DNA from: Limnomonas spitsbergensis
Taxonomy: Eukaryota > Chlorophyta > Chlorophyceae > Chlamydomonadales
Length of the DNA: 64,000 bases
Assembly: GCA_037349105.1 (NCBI GenBank)
Contig: JAYJMM010000079.1
Coordinates: 806,001 to 870,000, forward strand
Direction: 5' to 3'
Position numbers and translations under genes: made by a program. Below, in pieces: positions 42,652 through 52,979 of the stretch; position 1 is the first letter of the stretch, and each line of letters begins with the position of its first letter. The notes beneath the pieces are model-generated. The model did not search any database, was not told the DNA's origin, and saw only the letters and a program-made list of their open reading frames with translations.

Positions 42652-45468
42652 GTGTCGCCAGCACGCTTGCAGGACCGTGCGGTTCGTAAATTGCCTGTAG
42701 GAATGACAGACGTAGATCTAAATCCCGATAGGCACCAACACCCTGACGCCCAACGGAGAAGTGGGCGTCTGAGGGGGCTGGAGCCGGGTGTAAACCTGAT
42801 GGAAGCTAGTGATGAGCTGGCTGCAGAAGCCCTGTTGGTGGCGGCGAAGCTGGCAGGGCCAGTGGGACCGCCCGCAGGAGACTGCAAGGTGCCAGAACCG
42901 GGCCGCGTACCGCCCAGAGAGGCAGGGGCGCAGGCAGACGGCTCAGCACTAGTGACGCGTAAAGGCATCGGCCGAGGGGGTCCAGTGCCCGCTGATTTCA
43001 GGGGCAGCCTGGAATTCGAGCAGTGGCAGACTCAAGCGGGAACACCAGAGCTGATGTTGGATCAAGCAACGGAATTGTCCCAGAGCTGTGACACGCGGCA
43101 GAACTGCGATCCTGAGACCACGCCCCAGCAGAATCCGCCCAGGGTGGCAAGGGTCGCACAACGGGTCAAGGACGAACCCAGCCAGCCAGATCAAAGGGCC
43201 GAGGTAGCCGCAGCACCAAGAGGGGTTGCAGGCTGTGATAAAACCTGTCCACACAAACCGCGAATGAAAGCAGAGGAAGTGGAGGCCAGGAGTATGCCTG
43301 CAGGGGTCAAACGCGAGGAAGCTGAGCCCCAGCCAGCAGTGGGCAGGCAGAGCTCGCAGGTCGGCAAGGAAATGGAAAAAGCAGCTGCGCCGGTAGGAAA
43401 GCCTTGGGCTGACCTAATATCCGAGGAAGAACTGTCAGACCCAGTTCAGGAAGAGAAGGGGCAGCAGCCTAAGGCAGGGCTGCGTCCAAGGCAGCAGCTG
43501 CGACCGCGCAGGATAGTGCTGGTTAGAAGAGGAGCTGGATCCACAGTCTATGGGACACCGCTGTCCAGGTTTCCGCCCAGTGTGGGCAGACCTGTGCAGA
43601 AATCCAAGGAGGGATCTAGCAGCCAGAGGCAGAGAGACGGCAGCCACAAGGAAATCCTGCGAGGATTTTTTCACGATCCATCAAGAGCGCAGGATACCGG
43701 CCCTAGAGAGCCAGAACGCTCCGGGGCTGGGGGAGTAATGTGCGGCGAGGAGGCGTCAGAAGGACAGATGCAACCGATCGGTTGGGCAGGAATTTTGCAG
43801 TGGGCAACGGACCTGTGGAAGCAAGTTTGCTCCAGGACGTTCTTGCATTTCCAGGACCAGGTCACAGCCATTGAGGAGTTCAAGGCCCATCATCTGCGTG
43901 GATGGGCAACAAAGGCCATGATGGGTATCCCCCACACAGGGCAGGACAGGGCAACGCTGTTAGCCGCCCTTGGACAGGTATCCAAGGGAAGGGCGGGACG
44001 CGAAGCAGCCCTGGCTGTTAAGGCCTTCGCAGACGAATGGTGCAACGAGGTAACAGGAAATCAGGTGGAACCTGGATCCGAGCCAGAAGATGAGGAGGAC
44101 CAGGCATGGGAAGGATTTGAAACAGCAGTGCAGCGGCCGGAGGAGCTCAGGGAGGTGCAAAGGTGGCAGCAGCAGGCAAGAGCCGCGCCAACCCCAACAC
44201 TCAGATCTGAGGTCTTCGAGGTCAGCAGCGAGCCAAGCCTCAGAGGACGACCAAGGGGCAGTGAAGCGCCCAGAGCCAGCAGCCCAGCCGCCAGCGAAAG
44301 GACGGAGTTGACCAGCCGATCACTCGCCAGGATGGCAGAGCAAGGCATAGCAACACGCAGAGCAAACAGGCAAGAGTCTTATGCATTGCTACGCATAGTC
44401 GAGGACAAAGAAAACACATGCCAGGAAACCCAGGTGGATTACATCGAGGAATTCCTGAGGAACAGGCAAGCGGGCACAGCGAGTGGAACCAGGAGGAATG
44501 AGCCTGCAGGCAGCGTGCGGAGCAGTGGTCCAAGAATGCAGGAAGCCAAAGAGGAAACGCAGTCTGATTCCTATGCCAGGAATTACACAGGCGGGACGCA
44601 GACAGGTTGGCAGAGCCAGGAGCCACCCAGAGGGCAGGCATACAGCAGAGAACAGCCAAACCGGCATAGCCAGGAGCCGCCCAGAGGGCAGGCAGATAGC
44701 AGGGAACAGCCAAACCGGCATAGCCAGGAGCCGCCCAGAGGGCAGGCAGATAGCAGGGAACAGCCAAGCCGGCATAGCCAGGAGCCGCCCAGAGGGCAGG
44801 CAGAGGGCAGGGAACAGCCAAGCCAGCAAAGCCAGGAGCAACCCAGGGGACCAGCGGAACACAACAGAGAGGCGCAGCAGGATTGGCAAGACCAGGAGCT
44901 GCCCAGGGGACAGGCAGAGCCTGGCAGAGCACAGTCTTGGAGGCCTGGCTCTGACAGCAGACCAGGCAGAAGCGAATCAGAACGGCCGCCACCCGATGGA
45001 AGTAGAAGCTCTGCAGGAAGAGCAGGCAGACAGCCATCACGAGAAGATCATGATCAGGAGGAAGATTATTACAGACACGACAGATACCATTCAGGTCGCA
45101 GCCCATCGAGGGGCGGTGGTGGAAGATCTGGGTCGCGGTCAGAATCAGTAGATTCGGGACCAGGAGGAACGGACAGGCGCAGGCCGGGAGCCAGGCAGGA
45201 GTCCAGCGACCAGGAAATGAAAAGGCTCGATAGGGAGCAGGCAAGGGTGAACCTGCAGCTGCAGCAGCAGATGGTCCTGCAGCTGGCAGGGGTAGCCAAA
45301 TTCACCAAAATCCCGGCTATCCAAGGCAACGTGCCGGTGTTGGATATGTTGCACCCGGGCGCGGTTGCAGCCAGGAAATATTGCCAGGCGTGTGGATACT
45401 GGGGATCGCACAACAGGCTGGCGCTGTCAGATGACCCGCCAGCGCTGCTGTGGTGGCCGGAGAAATAG
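42652..45468 (+). CDS. Gag-like N-terminal ORF of the retroelement
   Basis: 938 codons, rich in Gln, Glu, Arg, Pro and Ala. Codons about 654-745 hold five or so copies of an 18-residue unit (SQEPPRGQADSREQPNRH). A charged Arg/Ser/Gly/Asp region follows and then a helical Glu/Gln-rich stretch (QARVNLQLQQQMVLQLAGVA). Near the end YCQACGYWGSHN is a partial zinc-knuckle-like pattern. Composition and position suggest a disordered Gag extension. The ORF overlaps the next one by 19 nt in a different frame. The true start is uncertain, as a nearby ATG at 42703 (MTDVDLNPDRHQ) is also possible. Confidence 0.6.
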   Translation: MSPARLQDRAVRKLPVGMTDVDLNPDRHQHPDAQRRSGRLRGLEPGVNLMEASDELAAEALLVAAKLAGPVGPPAGDCKVPEPGRVPPREAGAQADGSALVTRKGIGRGGPVPADFRGSLEFEQWQTQAGTPELMLDQATELSQSCDTRQNCDPETTPQQNPPRVARVAQRVKDEPSQPDQRAEVAAAPRGVAGCDKTCPHKPRMKAEEVEARSMPAGVKREEAEPQPAVGRQSSQVGKEMEKAAAPVGKPWADLISEEELSDPVQEEKGQQPKAGLRPRQQLRPRRIVLVRRGAGSTVYGTPLSRFPPSVGRPVQKSKEGSSSQRQRDGSHKEILRGFFHDPSRAQDTGPREPERSGAGGVMCGEEASEGQMQPIGWAGILQWATDLWKQVCSRTFLHFQDQVTAIEEFKAHHLRGWATKAMMGIPHTGQDRATLLAALGQVSKGRAGREAALAVKAFADEWCNEVTGNQVEPGSEPEDEEDQAWEGFETAVQRPEELREVQRWQQQARAAPTPTLRSEVFEVSSEPSLRGRPRGSEAPRASSPAASERTELTSRSLARMAEQGIATRRANRQESYALLRIVEDKENTCQETQVDYIEEFLRNRQAGTASGTRRNEPAGSVRSSGPRMQEAKEETQSDSYARNYTGGTQTGWQSQEPPRGQAYSREQPNRHSQEPPRGQADSREQPNRHSQEPPRGQADSREQPSRHSQEPPRGQAEGREQPSQQSQEQPRGPAEHNREAQQDWQDQELPRGQAEPGRAQSWRPGSDSRPGRSESERPPPDGSRSSAGRAGRQPSREDHDQEEDYYRHDRYHSGRSPSRGGGGRSGSRSESVDSGPGGTDRRRPGARQESSDQEMKRLDREQARVNLQLQQQMVLQLAGVAKFTKIPAIQGNVPVLDMLHPGAVAARKYCQACGYWGSHNRLALSDDPPALLWWPEK

Positions 45469-46592
45469 CTGGGTCGTGCCAGTCGCCATCAGCTATGACG
45501 ATGCTGGTGAAATCATTGGTCAAGCTATGGGACAGCAAGCCGGCTAGCGTGGGGCCGCTGATGGTAGCCATCAGGGCGGCGCCTCATGCAGGAGACAGGG
45601 CTGCCAGAGAAGCAGAAAGGATCAGGGGGATGTGGATTGCCCCAGCAGAGGAGCAGTGTTGTGAAGCCTCGCTGCTAACCTTGTGGATCAAGGTAGTTCA
45701 AGCAGAAGTGGGGAAGCCAACCTCAGATGAGAGGACAGCCATCTCCAACCTCAGGCTAGGAGTGAAGACCACTCTCGACCCTGACGTCAAGCCAGAGGAG
45801 ACGGTGGAAGAATTTGCTCACAGAGTGCTGTCGACAGCAGAGTTGCTGCAGATCTCAAGGGATGCAGTGGACCACTTTGGCAGGAGGCACTCGGTCTCGC
45901 ATCTGTTCCATGACGGACTTCCAGCGCTCGCTAAAGCCAAACTGAGCAAGTTTGTTATTACGGTACCGGGGTACCTCAGCATGACGTATGAAGATCAGAT
46001 TGCAGTGCTCACACAGCAGGTGGTGCTGTGGGAGAAGTTTGCCCTGGAAATGGGGGACCTAGGAGGCGCAAGCCTCAAACAGATGGCCAGTGGGCCTAGC
46101 CAGGGAGAGGCGCAGTCCAACAGAACGAGGAAGGAGAGAACAGGACAGTGGGAGATGCGGACACGCCTTGAAGGGGCAGTGAACCCCGCAGGCGCAGCAG
46201 CTGCCCAGCAACAGCGGAGTGATGGTAAACCCAGAGGAGTTACCTGGGCAGATCAATCCGGGGCACCAAATTACAGCGCAAAAGGCGCTGCAGGGGCAGC
46301 CAAGGCATGCTACCAGTGTGGTAGCACGGCGCACCTGGCCAGGGACTGCAGGGCGCCCAGGCCCAGGGATGAGCGCAGGCCGGCGCCACTCGCTACAGAC
46401 AGCTGGGCAGGCAAGGCCGCCGCAGCAGCAGTACCCGCTCCCGCCAAGGCCACAGCAGGGTCAACCTGCAGGCAGGCCGTACGAGCGGAACCAGAACAAC
46501 AGGCAGTACCAACGGCCAGGGCCTGGCCAGGGGGGTCAGGCTCAGCAAGCGGCACATGTATCACACCTAAGCAGCCCAACGGGGCAAGCTGA
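45450..46592 (+). CDS. Gag (capsid and CCHC zinc knuckle)
   Basis: 380 codons. Codons about 50-200 resemble a retrotransposon Gag capsid region, helical, with WIKVVQAEVGKPTSDERTAI, PEETVEEFAHRVLSTAELL and a YLSMTYEDQIAVLTQQVVLW run. A CCHC zinc knuckle CYQCGSTAHLARDC (about 46309-46350) follows, then a Pro/Ala tail. This is the standard Gag layout of Ty3-like elements. The next ORF overlaps it over 374 nt in another frame, consistent with a frameshift to the protease. Confidence 0.8.
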   Translation: MVAGEIAGSCQSPSAMTMLVKSLVKLWDSKPASVGPLMVAIRAAPHAGDRAAREAERIRGMWIAPAEEQCCEASLLTLWIKVVQAEVGKPTSDERTAISNLRLGVKTTLDPDVKPEETVEEFAHRVLSTAELLQISRDAVDHFGRRHSVSHLFHDGLPALAKAKLSKFVITVPGYLSMTYEDQIAVLTQQVVLWEKFALEMGDLGGASLKQMASGPSQGEAQSNRTRKERTGQWEMRTRLEGAVNPAGAAAAQQQRSDGKPRGVTWADQSGAPNYSAKGAAGAAKACYQCGSTAHLARDCRAPRPRDERRPAPLATDSWAGKAAAAAVPAPAKATAGSTCRQAVRAEPEQQAVPTARAWPGGSGSASGTCITPKQPNGAS

Positions 46593-49194
46593 GCCAGAGG
46601 GCTGGCAACAGACTATGGCAGGGATGCTCAGCGAGTCTGTGGCACTCATGACGCAGGTTGGGCTGGTGCCCAAACCCGCAGGATTCAAACAAGCGGCTCA
46701 CAACGCTCGTCCTAGGTCATTCTTGCCAGAACCCTGCCAGGAGGAGGAACCTGAGCAAAAGCTCGTGGAACCTGCCTCCAGGAAAGGAGCAAAGAGGCTG
46801 GTTTTGAGCAAATTGGCTGACGATATGTCTGACATTCGACTGCAGGTGTTCAAGTTGAACGAGAGGCTGACATCGCTGTCGTTCACCACTATGCCCATGG
46901 GTTCAGAAGACCACAGGGGTAAGGCCAGTAAAGGCAGGCAGGAAAGCAAGGCTGTCACAACTGCACCAAGGCTGCAGTATTTTAAGAATGACAGAAGCAA
47001 CCTGGAGCAATGTGTGGGACTGATGGTCAAAGGAAAGGTCCTGGTGGCTCAGAAGGCCCTCATGGACTCAGCGTGCTCCTGTCATGTGATCACAGTCAAC
47101 ATTGCGGAACAGTTAGTCGCCATGGGGGCAGAACTGATCCGGACGGATGAGAAGATCCGTACACTAACAGACAATGCAGGGGCAGATCTGTATGGGGTAC
47201 TGTTCATTTATGTGGTGTACGGATATGGGGGGCCCAATGCCATTATGGAACCCACGGTGGTCAGGGTCGTTAAAACGCCACCCGATGCATACGAACACTT
47301 GGTGGGGAACCCAGAGTTCCTCAAGTACAGTGGGGTTTTGGAGGCAGCAGGAAGGCTGACCTTACGCCCCAGAGATGGTCCCCAGACAGTACGAGGGGTC
47401 AGGGACCTGACGCTGCCGCTGGTGCTAGCATCCCCAGCAGGGGGGTACCAGGCAGCAGCAGTGGCATGGGCAGGAATTCAGTGTGGATTTGCAGAACGGG
47501 AAGGGTGGCCCGCGGCCAGTGTGGAGGAAGAACACGAGCCGCTCTTACAGCATGCCATGGCCACACACGCAGGTGCCGCCATGAGGACAGACCAGAAGGT
47601 GGGACAAAGCCGCGGAACAGCCGCATGTGCAGGCAGAAGCACCGCAGATGCGGGCAGGAGCAGCCGTGGGGGCCCACAGGAGACCACTTCCAGGCCGCGC
47701 CAGCGCGGGCAAGCGCAGGCTGCAGTGCCCAGGGAGGTCAAGGTGGATGCCAAGGCCGCTGCGTCACAGCAAGGCCAGGCAGCAGCACAGGCAGAGGCCA
47801 GTGCTGAGGTATCAATGGCACGCAAGGCAGAGTCGAAGCCAGCATATGAAAAGGAGATCATCAGGAGGTGCGTGGAGGCAAGCCCACGCTACCCATGCGT
47901 CTTGTGCGGAGAACCTGGCCCGCACTCACCAGAGGAGTGTGACCAGAGAATCCAGGAGATACTGCAGAAGCATGCGGCAGTCCCCGCAGCCCAGGGGACA
48001 TCACCAGGAGCCAAAAGGCGGGTGGACTTCGGGGGAGCCGCAGCAGCAAGAGCTGCACCAGCGGGATCAATCAGGCGCTCGGAGGTGCGAGTACCTGGCA
48101 AAAACGAGAGGGCCTGTGCGGCTGATGGGGGCGTTAGGGAAGACGCCCCAGAGGCAGCAGACGGAACGCAAGGGGTAACAGCAAACCGCGGCCAGGAGGA
48201 GCTTGGCGGCAAGGAGGAGAGTGAAGAACCAGAGGAGTCAGAGGAGGAAGAGGTCCATGAACAAAGGACCAGTCAGAAGTACATGCATGTGCTGAGGCTG
48301 CAGCACCAAGTAGAGTTGCTGCATCAAGACGTCAAGGCAAGAGAGGAGCTGCTGTTCCGCCAGGCTGCTGCAACAATTGAATACCTGAGGTTGCAGCAGG
48401 TCAGGTGGACAGGCCTCCAGGATGCCAACATACGGCTCACGGAGGTACAGCAGCAGTACATCTTGCGCGCAGACCAGCTGCGAGCACTGTACGCCAACCT
48501 TGGGAACCAGCAGGCAGGAGAGCCGCTGCAGTCCACAGTCCCAGGAGACCCGGAGCTGGCAGAGCACATGAGAATAATGTTTCAAACCACGGCCGAGCTC
48601 GCAGATGAGGACGAGGGTCTGGGCCAGGAGAAGCTGCAAGAACAGGAGCAGCAAGCCACTGGTCAGCAAGGACCAGGGGGCAGTGGAGGGGCCAGGCAGG
48701 CCAGAGGGGAGAAGCGAACGCAACACAGGGGTTCAACCCCAGATGCTGCAAAAAACACGGAGACCAGAGAGCGCAGCAGGAGCGCACAGAGGGCCCGCAG
48801 TGTAGAACGCCGCGGGGCGGTGCCTACACCGGAGGCTCGAACCCAGCGGCCAGACCGCGATGATAGCTTCGACCGGCCTAGAGGCAGGAGGCAGCGGTCA
48901 CCCAGCGGGGATCGCGGGAGCCAGCCCAGGGGCAGGTCACAAGAGCGAGGCACAGGTAGCCAAGCCAGGCCATACCAGCTGGAGGGGAGAGCGCAGGATA
49001 GAAGAGGAGCCTCCGGCCAGAGTCCGCCGGGCAGGGCCCAGGCAGGGCGCAGCTGGATGGGGGGACAGAGAAGCGTACTGGGACCCCATGATGGGGGAGT
49101 CTGCTTCAATTGTACGCTAATGCGTGCCCAGAGCAAGGGGAGGCCTTGCAGCCAGGTGACAGCAGCCAGTTTGACCGATCGCGAGCAGCAGTAG
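46219..49194 (+). CDS. Retropepsin-containing ORF with coiled coil
   Basis: 991 codons. The protease-like region holds KALMDSACSCHVITVNIAEQ (about 47062-47121), the D-S-A variant of the retropepsin D-S/T-G motif. A second zinc-knuckle-like motif, CVLCGEPGPHSPEECD, lies at about 47899-47946. It is followed by an acidic stretch and a long coiled-coil candidate (about 48270-48520) and an Arg/Ser-rich tail (SRSAQRARSVERRG, RGRRQRSPSGDRGSQ). The last codons contain CFNCTLMR. It overlaps the next ORF by 85 nt in another frame. Placing the protease so far from RT is unusual. Confidence 0.7.
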   Translation: MMVNPEELPGQINPGHQITAQKALQGQPRHATSVVARRTWPGTAGRPGPGMSAGRRHSLQTAGQARPPQQQYPLPPRPQQGQPAGRPYERNQNNRQYQRPGPGQGGQAQQAAHVSHLSSPTGQAEPEGWQQTMAGMLSESVALMTQVGLVPKPAGFKQAAHNARPRSFLPEPCQEEEPEQKLVEPASRKGAKRLVLSKLADDMSDIRLQVFKLNERLTSLSFTTMPMGSEDHRGKASKGRQESKAVTTAPRLQYFKNDRSNLEQCVGLMVKGKVLVAQKALMDSACSCHVITVNIAEQLVAMGAELIRTDEKIRTLTDNAGADLYGVLFIYVVYGYGGPNAIMEPTVVRVVKTPPDAYEHLVGNPEFLKYSGVLEAAGRLTLRPRDGPQTVRGVRDLTLPLVLASPAGGYQAAAVAWAGIQCGFAEREGWPAASVEEEHEPLLQHAMATHAGAAMRTDQKVGQSRGTAACAGRSTADAGRSSRGGPQETTSRPRQRGQAQAAVPREVKVDAKAAASQQGQAAAQAEASAEVSMARKAESKPAYEKEIIRRCVEASPRYPCVLCGEPGPHSPEECDQRIQEILQKHAAVPAAQGTSPGAKRRVDFGGAAAARAAPAGSIRRSEVRVPGKNERACAADGGVREDAPEAADGTQGVTANRGQEELGGKEESEEPEESEEEEVHEQRTSQKYMHVLRLQHQVELLHQDVKAREELLFRQAAATIEYLRLQQVRWTGLQDANIRLTEVQQQYILRADQLRALYANLGNQQAGEPLQSTVPGDPELAEHMRIMFQTTAELADEDEGLGQEKLQEQEQQATGQQGPGGSGGARQARGEKRTQHRGSTPDAAKNTETRERSRSAQRARSVERRGAVPTPEARTQRPDRDDSFDRPRGRRQRSPSGDRGSQPRGRSQERGTGSQARPYQLEGRAQDRRGASGQSPPGRAQAGRSWMGGQRSVLGPHDGGVCFNCTLMRAQSKGRPCSQVTAASLTDREQQ

Positions 49195-52100
49195 GCCCGG
49201 AACGGAGCTGGGGAGTCAGGGGACCTGGCAGGAGCCAGGAGGTTTCAGAAGACAACATGAGGCGAGCTTATGAGGCCGCCAAGGAGGTCTCCTTTGAAGA
49301 ATGGAAAAAGCAGCAGGAGACAGCTGGCCTGAGTGAGCTGCCAGGCCCGCCGGGATGGCCGGGGCCAGCAGGGCAGTCTTACAACTCCAGGTGGGTCAGC
49401 CAGAAGAGGCACACGTGTATGATGTCTGTCCATGAGGGGTTTGGGCAGAACGCAGCGACTCAAGTTGTGGGCCACCAGGCCGCAGCGATGCCTGTAACAT
49501 TCCAGGTGGTGCCAGAGGGGCAGGTGGCCCAGCAAAGGCACCACTGGCAGATGGTGGTAGAGGCCCTGGCCATGAATCACTATGGTACTCGACCCGCAGG
49601 GTCAGCCAGATCCATGGCGCATGCAGTGGAGTTTCTCAGGAACCTCCAGCAAAGGGGGTGCCCGGCCCCGTGTGAGGGATGGCCTGTTATATTCCAGCAG
49701 TTTCTCAACAAAGAATGGGACATCTACGATGCCCAGATGGATGAGTTTGAGAGGCTAGAGCGGGAGGCAGGACTCCAGCACAGGGTTGACGAATGGGAAA
49801 CCAGTGCCAGTGGGGACGGCTCCAGCGTCTCAGAGGAAGGCTATGAGCCTCAAGCTCCTTTAACAGTGGATGAGGAGGAAGCTGCCATGCTCTGCCCAGG
49901 TACCCCGGAGGGCAACAACGACACAAGCGGCGAGGTAGCGGGAGCAGCGACCGGGACCAGGGATTGGCTCAGCGAGCAGGTTCACCACCCAAGGGCCAGG
50001 GGGGCAGCAGCTATGAGTCCAGAGGACAATACGGCGGGGGCCGTTAGGACCCATCACAGTACCACCTCTCTGTCCAACCCTGTCAGATGGGAAGAGGCGG
50101 ACAGAGGGCTGCAGCGCAGCCGCAGCAGGGGCGAGAGGCCCGCTGCATGGCATGAGGATTCCCGGTTCACCCATGACGGTACAGGTCGCCGGGACAGGTC
50201 GGGCAGCAGAGGGCGGGTTCGCCCTGAGCCAGACCCGCCGAGATTGCCAGAGAGCAGGTGCTTCGTGCAGTGGTACCGCCTGGGGGAAGAAATGCCAGAG
50301 GCGTCGTCTTCAGAGGCTATGATCACTCTGCCGGCACAGTCCAAGGATGGGCTTTGTAGGGTGCAGAACCACAGGCTCCTGGAAGGCAGGACGCAGACGT
50401 GTGTCAACATAGCGGCAGCCATGCAGGCAGTGGCCAGACTGATCTTTCCATGGGACGCGGTGACAGCAGTCCTGCTGGGTGCAGCACTCAAGGGGGTCAT
50501 ACAGCCCAGCACAAGGATGGAGGATTATATGCAGAGGGGGTGGTCACAGCACCCCATCTACGCATACTGCGTCAGCGAGATGGTGGACCTAGCCGTCAAA
50601 GAAGGCATCACAGCGGTGGCCGCAGCCGACAGGGCGCATCCAGACGTGCCGGATAGCACGCGCACCGAGGGGGTGTGGCAGGGCGCGCAGCCCGGGTTCA
50701 TGCGCACGCCATGGGCGGAGGACTGCGTCCATCAGTTGATGGAGCACCCCGCTCTCAGAGACCGCGCTTTCTACGTGCCAGTGCAGGCCTTAGGAGGGCA
50801 CGGAGGGGGTGACAGGTCCGAGGATGGAACCTACGGCGGGGCAGGGCTGTGCCATTCCGATAGGCCAAGGCGGTGTGAGGCCACCGTTGAGGCGTCAGTC
50901 ACCATCCCCAGGATGGTCGCAGGGCAAGCTGTACCGTGGGGAGTGGCTCCTGAGGAAGCCAGGGCAGCCATCCCAGTTCAGCAGCTGATAACTTACTACT
51001 ACGAGGAGCTGGAAGAGGGAGAACTGCCTGTTTCAGAGGCATGGATCCACATGCATGCGTCGCGGGATGATATGCCAGTCTTCCTGTTCGCAAGGTGCGA
51101 AGGGAACGTGGCGATCACCAAGTGCGCATCAGTCGACGAGGCAGAATTCCACACGCACACGCACGCCAGGGGAGCAGACCCAGCGACATGGGCAGTCATG
51201 CTCATGGCGTTGCAACGGGTTCTGCTTCCGGGACAGCTGTCGGCAGCCATGCGGCATGTGTGGGGCGTGGATGATCAGTGGGCGCCGCTGGAAATGACAG
51301 ACTGCCCCACATGGCCATATGGGACCCAGAGGTCGCCAGCAGATGGACCCATGTGGGAAGACGAGGAGGAGTTCGCGCGCTCGCCGTTCGCAGTGGAACG
51401 GTTAGAAGCGTGCGTGCACCAGTGGGTGCGCTGGGAGAGAAGAGCGTGGCGCGACAACAGGGCCAGCAGCGTGGGGCCTTATTGGCAAGCAAACGGCATG
51501 ACAGTACAGCTGTGGAGGCAGGCGCACCCGGCAGGGGTGCGCACGCTGCATCCCTTGTTCAGAGGAGCAGGATCAGATACCTACATGGAGGAGCTGGAAG
51601 AGCTGAGGACTCAGCCCGTGCTGGGACGCTGGATAATGGGCAGATGGGGGGCCCGCTATTGGGACCCCGCTGCTGACAGTGACGTACCAATCCAGGATGC
51701 ATACGAGCCACCAGAGCAGGGCCATGTCGCCTTCGTCACCACACTCGGGGCAACAGAATCCTCTTGGGAGTGGCTGGAGCCCATAGGGGAGATGGAGGTG
51801 TCAGCCCTGGAGGCTGAGACTGGGGATCGGGCGGAGCCCCAGACACCCCCGGACAGTACCAGCAGACCACTTGCAGGAAACCTGGACAGCAGGGATCCAA
51901 GGTCCAGCGAAGAGCTTCACCCCCGCCAGGAGGGCACGGGAATGCTAGGAGAGGAGAACGAAGACCCTTCGGAAGGGCCACCATCACTGGTGCAGGATTC
52001 AGAGTCGGAAGAGGTGTGGGGCGCTGGCGGAAACCCGGTCCCAGAAAGGATCAGCATCACAAGAGCTGATGCCGGGGACGCAGATGGGGTGGAAGAGCCA

Positions 52101-52319
52101 ACCGACGCAGGCCCTGGACCAGGGAGTCCAGGGTGGGGCCTCGAGGAGGAGTTGTTACAGCTACGGCAAGAGTGGATGCGCAGTGTCGTTCAGGAGCAAG
52201 CAGCCATGAAGGAGCGCAGAATCAGGAGAGCCGAGATAGAGCGTGGTAGCATGATCGCGCTAGAAGAGGAGGCGCACCAGGCCGCAGTGGGGGTCAGCCC
52301 GCAGCAGGCAGCAGACTAG
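49110..52319 (+). CDS. Large ORF of unknown function in the retroelement
   Basis: 1069 codons between protease and RT, ending at TAG (52317-52319). It contains acidic Glu-rich stretches, a central folded-looking part with many Trp (about 50240-51700, for example MRHVWGVDDQWAPLEM and WVRWERRAWRDN) and a helical C-terminus (LLQLRQEWMRSVVQEQAAMK). I found no HHCC zinc finger, no D,D-35-E integrase signature and no tyrosine-recombinase R...HxxR...Y signature. It does not resemble a standard Pol domain. Confidence 0.55.
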   Translation: MYANACPEQGEALQPGDSSQFDRSRAAVGPERSWGVRGPGRSQEVSEDNMRRAYEAAKEVSFEEWKKQQETAGLSELPGPPGWPGPAGQSYNSRWVSQKRHTCMMSVHEGFGQNAATQVVGHQAAAMPVTFQVVPEGQVAQQRHHWQMVVEALAMNHYGTRPAGSARSMAHAVEFLRNLQQRGCPAPCEGWPVIFQQFLNKEWDIYDAQMDEFERLEREAGLQHRVDEWETSASGDGSSVSEEGYEPQAPLTVDEEEAAMLCPGTPEGNNDTSGEVAGAATGTRDWLSEQVHHPRARGAAAMSPEDNTAGAVRTHHSTTSLSNPVRWEEADRGLQRSRSRGERPAAWHEDSRFTHDGTGRRDRSGSRGRVRPEPDPPRLPESRCFVQWYRLGEEMPEASSSEAMITLPAQSKDGLCRVQNHRLLEGRTQTCVNIAAAMQAVARLIFPWDAVTAVLLGAALKGVIQPSTRMEDYMQRGWSQHPIYAYCVSEMVDLAVKEGITAVAAADRAHPDVPDSTRTEGVWQGAQPGFMRTPWAEDCVHQLMEHPALRDRAFYVPVQALGGHGGGDRSEDGTYGGAGLCHSDRPRRCEATVEASVTIPRMVAGQAVPWGVAPEEARAAIPVQQLITYYYEELEEGELPVSEAWIHMHASRDDMPVFLFARCEGNVAITKCASVDEAEFHTHTHARGADPATWAVMLMALQRVLLPGQLSAAMRHVWGVDDQWAPLEMTDCPTWPYGTQRSPADGPMWEDEEEFARSPFAVERLEACVHQWVRWERRAWRDNRASSVGPYWQANGMTVQLWRQAHPAGVRTLHPLFRGAGSDTYMEELEELRTQPVLGRWIMGRWGARYWDPAADSDVPIQDAYEPPEQGHVAFVTTLGATESSWEWLEPIGEMEVSALEAETGDRAEPQTPPDSTSRPLAGNLDSRDPRSSEELHPRQEGTGMLGEENEDPSEGPPSLVQDSESEEVWGAGGNPVPERISITRADAGDADGVEEPTDAGPGPGSPGWGLEEELLQLRQEWMRSVVQEQAAMKERRIRRAEIERGSMIALEEEAHQAAVGVSPQQAAD

Positions 52320-52979
52320 TACGCTTTCGATCCCAAGGGGGCGGCAGCAGGCGAGGCGAGCAGCAGGCGCCCAGGGGGCGCCCAGATCAGCCCGCCAGCG
52401 CAGGCAGCAGCAAGGGAGCCCTGGGGTGACCCGGCATCATACAGCACGGGGTGCTGGGTAGCAGTGCTCAGGAACTTCGTGGATCAGCTGGACGTGCTAA
52501 GAAGGCGGGAAATGGGGCAGCAAGAGGCAAGCCAGGAGGCTAGCCTGCTGTTCCGACTCAGAATGCTGCCGCAGCCCGATCCGAACCCCAGGATGGGAGG
52601 TTACAACAGGGCGGTCAGGGAGCTGCATGAGGAGCTGACGGAGAGAATATCAGCCCTAAGAACGATGGGAGCAAAGGGAGTAGCCACCCAACAGCCGTCG
52701 GACAGCCGCAGCAGCCAAGCCCGAACCAGCAGGGGGGAGGACCTTGCAAGACGGGTTGCCAGCGGTCGGGAAGCCATGCGACAGGGCTGTGGACCAGAGG
52801 AGCCCGCGGGTGCAGGCAGCAGCAAGGCTGGACAGCGCGCTACTCACAGGCAGGAGCGGCTGGCACAAGGTAGCACAAGACAGAACCCACTAGGAGCAGG
52901 GCCAGAAAGGGCCGGTGCGGCTTGGGCTGACACTGCCGAGTTGCGGGGAAAAAGTCAAAGAAGGCTAGGCGACGTGTAG
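52320..52979 (+). pseudogene. Continuation of the large ORF after an in-frame TAG
   Basis: The same frame as the ORF ending at 52319 stays open for another 220 codons (after the stop: YAFDPKGAAAGEASS; later RNFVDQLDVLRRREMGQQEA and YNRAVRELHEELTERIS). The helical, charged composition matches its upstream neighbour, so the TAG looks like a single nonsense change or readthrough stop. Downstream (52980-53245) all frames are interrupted. Confidence 0.5.

Noticed and set aside
49110..52319. Integrase or tyrosine recombinase
   Set aside because: I looked for HHCC, D,D-35-E and R...HxxR...Y patterns and saw none. It is left as unknown.
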